44,963 nucleotides of DNA from Burkholderia sp. E7m39 (lineage in GTDB: Bacteria; Pseudomonadota; Gammaproteobacteria; Burkholderiales; Burkholderiaceae): NCBI GenBank assembly GCA_001319865.1, contig BBSL01000111.1, forward strand, positions 1-44,963, read 5' to 3'. Position numbers and translations under genes: made by a program. Shown here in pieces: positions 40,287-44,963 of this stretch. Each line of letters begins with the position of its first letter. Positions within the stretch are counted from its first letter, which is position 1. The notes under the pieces were generated by a model. It worked only from the letters and a program-made list of their open reading frames with translations. It was not told where the DNA came from and ran no database searches.

Positions 40287-41903
40287 TTAGTGCTTCAGCA
40301 CGTACATGTCCTGCGAAGCGCGCATGTCGAGATAGTTCGTCCCCGCATAGCCGCCGACGTACGGCTTCACCAGACGCGCCGCCGAGTACTGGAACAGCGG
40401 AATCATCGGATAGTCGTTCATCGCGAGATCATGCGCCTGCGTGAGCAGGGCGGTGCGCTGCTTGTCGTCCGTCTGCTGGTTCGCCTGATCGATCAGCGCG
40501 TCGACCTTCGGGTTGCAATAGTGCTGGTCGTTCTGCACGCTGCCGCAGCGGATCAGATCGAAGTACGACATCGCATCGTTATAGTCGACGAACCAGCCGT
40601 CGCGCGAAGCCTGCACCTTGCCATCGTGACGCTGCTTGAGCAGCACCTTGTATTCGACGTTTTCGAGCTTCGCATTGACGCCGAGCTTGGTGCGCCATTC
40701 CGACGTCACGAACAACGCGACCTTCTTGTGCAGATCGTTGGTGTTGTACGTGAACGTGAACGTGAGCGGCTTTGCATCGGAATAGCCTGCTTCCTTCAGC
40801 AGGTTGCGCGCGTAGTCGACACGCTTCGCCATCGGCCACGTGGCCCATTCCGGCTTGTAGACGGCCGCGCCTTGCGTGCCCTTCGAGATCAGACCGTACA
40901 TCGGAATCTCGCCGTTCGCCGTGAGCTTCGACGTCAGCAGATCGCGATCGACGACCATCGACAGCGCCTCGCGCACGCGCTTGTCCTTGAACACGGGTTC
41001 GTCGTTGTTCAGGCTGTAGTAATACGTCGCGATTTGCAGGCCCGTCTGCAGTTGCGTGCCGAACTGCTTGCCGAGCTGGCTATAGATGCCCGACGGAATC
41101 GCATACGTGTAGTCGAACTGCCCCGCCTGATACATGCGCATCGCCGTTTCGTCGCTTTCGATGGGCAGATACGTGACCTTCGAAATTGCCACCTTCGGCG
41201 CGTTCCAGTAGTTGGTGTTCTTCGAGATCACGAGGCGGTTGTTCGGCTGCCAGTCGTTGAGCGCGAACGCGCCGTTGCCGACGAAGTTCGCCGGACGCGT
41301 CCAGTCGGCGCCGAACTTCGTCACGACGGCTTTATCGACGGGCGCCATCGTCGCCATAGCGGCGAGCTGCGGGAAGAACGCAGCGGGTACTTCCGTCTTG
41401 ACTTCGAGCGTGTACGGATCGACGGCGCGCGCACCGAGGCTCGCCACAGGCGACTTGCCAGCGATGATCGCCTTCGCGTTCTTCACGAACTCGACCAGCA
41501 CCGTGTACTTCGAACCCGTCTTCGGATCGACGACGCGTTGCCATGCATAGACGAAATCCGCTGCCGTGACGGGCTGGCCGTTGCTCCACTTCGCGTCGTG
41601 ACGCAGCTTGAAAACCCACGTGTCAGGTGCCGTGCGCGTCCACGATTGCGCGACGCCCGGCACGATCGCGCCCGATGCGTCGATGCGCGTAAGACCTTCG
41701 AACAGATCGAGACCGATCGTGTTGCCCGTCCACGATTCGATGTGCGCCGGGTCGAGCGATTCCGTTTCGGCGGGCACCTGGCGCGTCAGTTCCTGACTGG
41801 CCGCGAGCGTCGCGCCCGGCGGAATCGTGACGGCGAACGTGTTGTGCTGGAATGCGAGGACGAGCGCGGTCAGCGCCGTCGTATAGACGAACGTTTTCTT
41901 CAT
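40287..41903 (-). CDS. oppA: Periplasmic oligopeptide-binding protein OppA
   Basis: 538 aa. A Sec signal peptide ends about residue 24 (NTFA). The mature protein shows the SBP family 5 pattern: VPAETESLDPAH, GLDLFEGLTRID, WVFKLRHDAKWSNGQPVTA and the late motif VDYNDAMSYFDLIRCG. Like E. coli OppA/MppA it lacks a lipobox, so it should be soluble in the periplasm. It captures peptides for OppBCDF. It is the first gene of the operon, downstream of an XRE-cupin regulator on the same strand (209-bp spacer). The A/T-rich patch 42010-42036 probably holds its promoter. Confidence 0.92.
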   Translation of the reverse strand: MKKTFVYTTALTALVLAFQHNTFAVTIPPGATLAASQELTRQVPAETESLDPAHIESWTGNTIGLDLFEGLTRIDASGAIVPGVAQSWTRTAPDTWVFKLRHDAKWSNGQPVTAADFVYAWQRVVDPKTGSKYTVLVEFVKNAKAIIAGKSPVASLGARAVDPYTLEVKTEVPAAFFPQLAAMATMAPVDKAVVTKFGADWTRPANFVGNGAFALNDWQPNNRLVISKNTNYWNAPKVAISKVTYLPIESDETAMRMYQAGQFDYTYAIPSGIYSQLGKQFGTQLQTGLQIATYYYSLNNDEPVFKDKRVREALSMVVDRDLLTSKLTANGEIPMYGLISKGTQGAAVYKPEWATWPMAKRVDYARNLLKEAGYSDAKPLTFTFTYNTNDLHKKVALFVTSEWRTKLGVNAKLENVEYKVLLKQRHDGKVQASRDGWFVDYNDAMSYFDLIRCGSVQNDQHYCNPKVDALIDQANQQTDDKQRTALLTQAHDLAMNDYPMIPLFQYSAARLVKPYVGGYAGTNYLDMRASQDMYVLKH

Positions 41904-42060
41904 GGTTGTATCGCTGAAAAGTCGGGAGAGGAATGCAAGCAGCGCGGACGCCGCTAACGGTTATCCGCGTGAGAGGGACCGGTTGGGTGGCCCTTGTTCG
42001 GTGTACGCCATAAGGATTCCTTACAATTATTATTACAGGCACCCTGCTAGACCGATCGGT

Positions 42061-42089
42061 GCGCTTCCGTGTGATGCGGAAGCGCTTCC
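42061..42089. other. Hairpin and overlapping palindrome between the regulator and oppA
   Basis: GCGCTTCCG (42061-42069) pairs with CGGAAGCGC (42077-42085) over a 7-nt loop. The right arm also belongs to a second perfect palindrome, GGAAGCGCTTCC (42078-42089). It lies just past the regulator stop. No T-run follows on the minus strand, so it may be a weak terminator or a binding site. Confidence 0.5.
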
Positions 42090-42112
42090 AACCAGGGTTG
42101 CATGCCTGCCTT

Positions 42113-42682
42113 CTAAAACAGTCTCGGCGTACCCACCCAGACGACTACCGATTCCTTGCGGCCCGTATTCGCCCAACTGTGCGGCAGCGTCGATTCGTAG
42201 TGCGCGCTGTCCCCCGCGCGCAGCACGAACGTCTTGCCTTCCAGCGTCAACGACATTTGCCCTTCGATGACGTAAATAAACTCTTCGCCGGCATGCGTCG
42301 TGACTTCGGAACGCTTTTGCCCGGGTGGCATCCTCACAAGGATGGCTTCCAACTGACGGCCCCCCGACAGATTGGTCATCCGGGCAAACAGATTCGCCGA
42401 GTCTGCAAATCCAAAAAACTTTAGTTCGTTCGCGCGACACACCGAGCGTTCTTCGCTTGGTGTGTCGACGAAGTACTGCACCTTCACTCCCAACGCATTC
42501 GCAATTCCTGCCAGCGACGTGATGGACGGCGACGCGAGACCGCGCTCGACCTGCGACAAAAACGGCTTCGAAATACCTGCTGCCGTTGCTGTTTCATCGA
42601 GCGTGCGCTTCAGCCTTTGCCTTAGCGCGCGGATCTTGCTCCCCAGTGCAAGTGCCGTGTCTTTCTCAAGTGTCGTGACCAT
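42113..42682 (-). CDS. XRE-family regulator with C-terminal cupin sensor domain
   Basis: 189 aa. HTH_3 domain about 12-68 (LGSKIRALRQRLKRTLDETA; ISKPFLSQVERGLASPSITSL), then a cupin barrel about 110-185 (THAGEEFIYVIEGQMSLTLEGKTFVLRAGDSAHY). Proteins of this build, such as PuuR-type regulators, sense small metabolites in the cupin pocket and control uptake or catabolic genes. The position between oppABCDF and a divergent POT symporter points to control of peptide or amine uptake. Two CAAA-N5-TTTG boxes upstream of its start suggest autoregulation. Confidence 0.9.
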   Translation of the reverse strand: MVTTLEKDTALALGSKIRALRQRLKRTLDETATAAGISKPFLSQVERGLASPSITSLAGIANALGVKVQYFVDTPSEERSVCRANELKFFGFADSANLFARMTNLSGGRQLEAILVRMPPGQKRSEVTTHAGEEFIYVIEGQMSLTLEGKTFVLRAGDSAHYESTLPHSWANTGRKESVVVWVGTPRLF

Positions 42683-43417
42683 AGCAAAACCAAATTAGTC
42701 CGTCAAAATTAGTTTGATATAAGCAAATGTTGTTTGATGACGTGCGTGCCGAGTCTTGCGTAGGTTGGCAATTCATCGATGCCGCTTACGCAGATTCGGT
42801 CTTTTCAAGAAAACACTCTATGTTGCCAGATCGCGATGCGCGTCCGTCGCTTTCGCTTTAGACCGACTTTTATGCAATAAGACTAATCTTGAATGTGCGC
42901 GCGTTTCTCAGTGAATTCCCCGAGCGACAACTCATGCGGCGATGCGGACAATCGCAACCTCGCGCGGGTGGACGCATTCATCGAAGTCGATCTGCCTGCA
43001 GTGCCGTTTGCAGCGATCCTGCGGCGGTGTTTTTGATCGGTACGTCCCGACCGGACTGCCACCGACGAACGAGGTGAATACGCATGTCGATGTTTTTCGC
43101 AGCCTTTCTCCACACATCCCGCATATTGAGCAACCGCGTTCCGATGCAGCCGCCGCAGAGGAGCAAACGCGCCATGCTTTATCATTGAGCTTTCCGTCGC
43201 ATTGTTTCTGCGTCGACGGAGTCCCGCTGAAGTCCTGGTTGTTCCGTTTTCGACGCGGACCGCACAGTCCGTCGCTCGTATCGCACTGAACCGTTGCCGG
43301 ATGCCGCGTTGCGCAGCCGTCACGGCCATCGACGATCTCCAGCTTTTCCAGCTTCGCCGCATGGCACGCGTCCGCTCGACGCGCGCGCGGCTGCTTTTGC
43401 ATGAATACGAGGAACAC
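42683..43417. other. Long divergent intergenic region between regulator and POT genes
   Basis: 735 bp with noticeably lower GC than the genes nearby. Open frames on both strands exist (for example 42883-43467 minus) but are Arg/Ser/Cys-rich and start or end inside the POT gene or have no ribosome site, so I reject them. The first 60 bp carry the operator boxes. TAATCT at 42884-42889 could be a -10 for the POT gene with a very long leader. The remainder could hide a small RNA; I see no clear structure. Confidence 0.5.
42703..42736. promoter_or_regulatory. Paired operator boxes CAAA-N5-TTTG of the XRE-cupin regulator
   Basis: TCAAA-ATTAG-TTTGA (42703-42717) and CAAA-TGTTG-TTTG (42724-42736) have the same 5-bp centre length, with centres 20 bp apart (two helical turns). 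A partial third copy of the left part (AAATTAGT) occurs at 42692-42699. They lie 21-54 bp before the regulator start, fitting cooperative binding by an XRE dimer pair. Confidence 0.65.
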
Positions 43418-44926
43418 ATGAATTTACCCGTATCCCAGACCCGGTCGTTCTCGACCGTTTTTCTCATCGAGATGTGGGAGCGTTTCGGCTACTACGGCAT
43501 GGCGGCGCTGCTCGTGCTGTTCATGATCGACCGGCTCGGTTTCGACGACAGCCACGCGACGCTCACGTGGGGTGCGTTTGCGGCGCTCGTATATGCGTCG
43601 CCGTCGATCGGCGGCTGGATCGGCGACAAGATTCTCGGCGCGCGCCGCTCGATGATTTTCGGCGCGCTCGTGCTCGCGGCCGGCTATCTGATGCTCGCGA
43701 TGCCCAACGACAGCCTGAACTTCATGTATGCGTCGCTCGGCGTGATCGTGGTGGGCAACGGCCTCTTCAAGTCGAACGCCGCGAACATCGTGCGCCGCAT
43801 TTACGAAGGCGACGACACGCGCATCGACAGTGCATTCACGATTTACTACATGGCGGTGAATATCGGCTCGACGGTGTCGATGCTGGCGACGCCCTGGATC
43901 AAGGATCACTGGGGCTGGCACACGGCGTTCGCCGTCTGCTGCGCCGGCATGCTGATTGCCGTGTTCAACTACTTCCTGATGTTGCGCACGCTATCGCACA
44001 TCGGCTCGGCGCCGGATGCCGAGCCCGTGCGCTGGACGCGTGTACTGGCTGTCGCGGCAGGCGGTCTCGCGCTGGGCACGGCGACGATGTTCGTGCTGCA
44101 GCACAAGGCAATTGCCGTCGCATGCGTGTACACGGCGGGCGTGGCGATTCTCGCGATCTTCGCGTACATGCTGATCAAGTGCGAGCGCTCGGAGCGCTCG
44201 GGCCTGATCGCCGCGCTGATCCTGACGTTGCAGGTGATCTTGTTCTTCGTGTTCTATCAGCAGATGTCGACGTCGCTGACGCTGTTTGCGTTGCGCAACG
44301 TCGATCCGACTTTCTCGCTGTTCGGCACGCATTTGTTTACGTGGAGCGCTGCGCAGTTCCAGGCGTTGAACCCGATCTGGATCATGCTGCTTAGTCCGCT
44401 TCTCGCGATGCTGTATACGAAACTCGCGAAAAACGGCAGGGACGTGCCGGTGGCCGCGAAGTACGCATTCGGATTTGCGGTGGTTGCGGCGGGCTTCTTC
44501 GTTTATGCGTGGAGCGGGAGTTTTGCGGTGAACGGGCGCGTGTCGTCGTGGTTCATGGTGGGCGGCTATGGGCTGTATTCGCTTGGCGAGCTGCTGGTGA
44601 GCGGCCTTGGCCTCGCGATGATCGCGCGATACGTGCCGGCTCGCATGAGCGGCTTCATGATGGGCGCGTATTTCGTTGCGACGGGTGTGTCGCAGTATCT
44701 GGGGAGTGTCGTCGCGAATCTGGCGAAGATGCCGGCTGGCGATCTCGATCCGATGACTTCGTTGCCGCTGTATACGAAGCTCTTTACGGAGCTTGGGTGG
44801 CTGGCGGCTGTCGGCGCCGTCGTGGCGATTCTGCTGCTGCCGCTGATGGGGCGCCTGTCGCGGGCGCATCAGCGATGCGCGGACGAAGCGCGTAGCGAAG
44901 GGGCGTTGGCTTCGTCGGTGCAGTGA
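43418..44926 (+). CDS. POT/PTR2-family proton-dependent oligopeptide symporter
   Basis: 502 aa, about 12-14 TM segments. The proton-coupling motif ExxERF appears as EMWERFGYYGM (18-28), and the early PTR2 region IGGWIGDKILGARRSM is clear. It imports di- and tripeptides with protons across the inner membrane. I start at ATG 43418 (MNLPVSQ), with GAGGAA upstream; the open frame to 43202 is Arg-rich and rejected. Divergent from the XRE-cupin regulator, it gives this locus a second, independent peptide uptake route beside OppABCDF. Confidence 0.9.
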   Translation: MNLPVSQTRSFSTVFLIEMWERFGYYGMAALLVLFMIDRLGFDDSHATLTWGAFAALVYASPSIGGWIGDKILGARRSMIFGALVLAAGYLMLAMPNDSLNFMYASLGVIVVGNGLFKSNAANIVRRIYEGDDTRIDSAFTIYYMAVNIGSTVSMLATPWIKDHWGWHTAFAVCCAGMLIAVFNYFLMLRTLSHIGSAPDAEPVRWTRVLAVAAGGLALGTATMFVLQHKAIAVACVYTAGVAILAIFAYMLIKCERSERSGLIAALILTLQVILFFVFYQQMSTSLTLFALRNVDPTFSLFGTHLFTWSAAQFQALNPIWIMLLSPLLAMLYTKLAKNGRDVPVAAKYAFGFAVVAAGFFVYAWSGSFAVNGRVSSWFMVGGYGLYSLGELLVSGLGLAMIARYVPARMSGFMMGAYFVATGVSQYLGSVVANLAKMPAGDLDPMTSLPLYTKLFTELGWLAAVGAVVAILLLPLMGRLSRAHQRCADEARSEGALASSVQ

Positions 44927-44963
44927 AGGTTTGCGTTCGCGTTGCGCCTGCGCGGCGCGGGCG

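Noticed and set aside
42883..43467. 194-aa minus-strand frame in the regulator/POT spacer
   Set aside because: It overlaps the POT start, lacks a ribosome site and reads as a random Arg/Ser/Cys-rich protein.

Overview
The window is GC-rich, tightly packed chromosomal DNA whose genes resemble those of Burkholderiales. A Burkholderia/Paraburkholderia-type organism is my best guess, from gene content and style (phasin, OprD porin, MocR regulator, FAD-GDH-like dehydrogenase, many efflux and uptake systems). I see no rRNA, tRNA, insertion sequence, prophage or CRISPR array. About 36 protein genes are supported, plus the tail of one gene at the left edge.

Layout. 1-3.3 kb: an omega-amino-acid:pyruvate aminotransferase faces a divergent MocR regulator, with four AACTGT boxes between them, then a 63-residue small protein. 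3.4-7.0 kb: two membrane diguanylate cyclases on the minus strand, the second behind an unknown single-pass membrane protein. 7.3-9.9 kb: a LysE-type exporter and a SulP anion transporter, divergent around operator-like repeats. 10.1-13.2 kb: glyoxalase I, a Tat-exported small subunit, an FAD/Fe-S GMC dehydrogenase and a ribbon-helix-helix protein. 13.4-17.4 kb (minus strand): a secreted cysteine-rich lectin-like protein, a ClC anion transporter with CBS domains, its MarR regulator, and an HPP-family membrane protein also carrying CBS domains. 17.8 kb: a phasin.

18.2-26.7 kb is the most unusual locus. A zinc-ribbon metallopeptidase is divergent from a three-gene operon: transglutaminase-like peptidase fused to a DUF2126 amidoligase; circularly permuted ATP-grasp fused to alpha-E; and a second transglutaminase-like peptidase. 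By family knowledge this is a predicted peptide-bond-forming and peptide-cleaving (tagging or small-peptide synthesis) system of unknown product.

26.7-32.0 kb: two tandem paralogous MarR regulators and an EmrA/EmrB/outer-membrane-factor efflux operon. A shared GTGCATACGCAC-like operator lies before or across the start of each MarR gene and of emrA. The outer membrane factor gene is frameshifted in this sequence. 32.0-34.7 kb: thiolase, ketopantoate-reductase-family enzyme and a small membrane protein. 34.7-44.9 kb is a peptide-uptake region: oppABCDF followed by an OprD-family porin (all minus strand), an XRE-cupin regulator with paired CAAA-N5-TTTG boxes, and a divergent POT-family proton/peptide symporter.

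Functions are assigned from motifs and family knowledge only; no database search was run.
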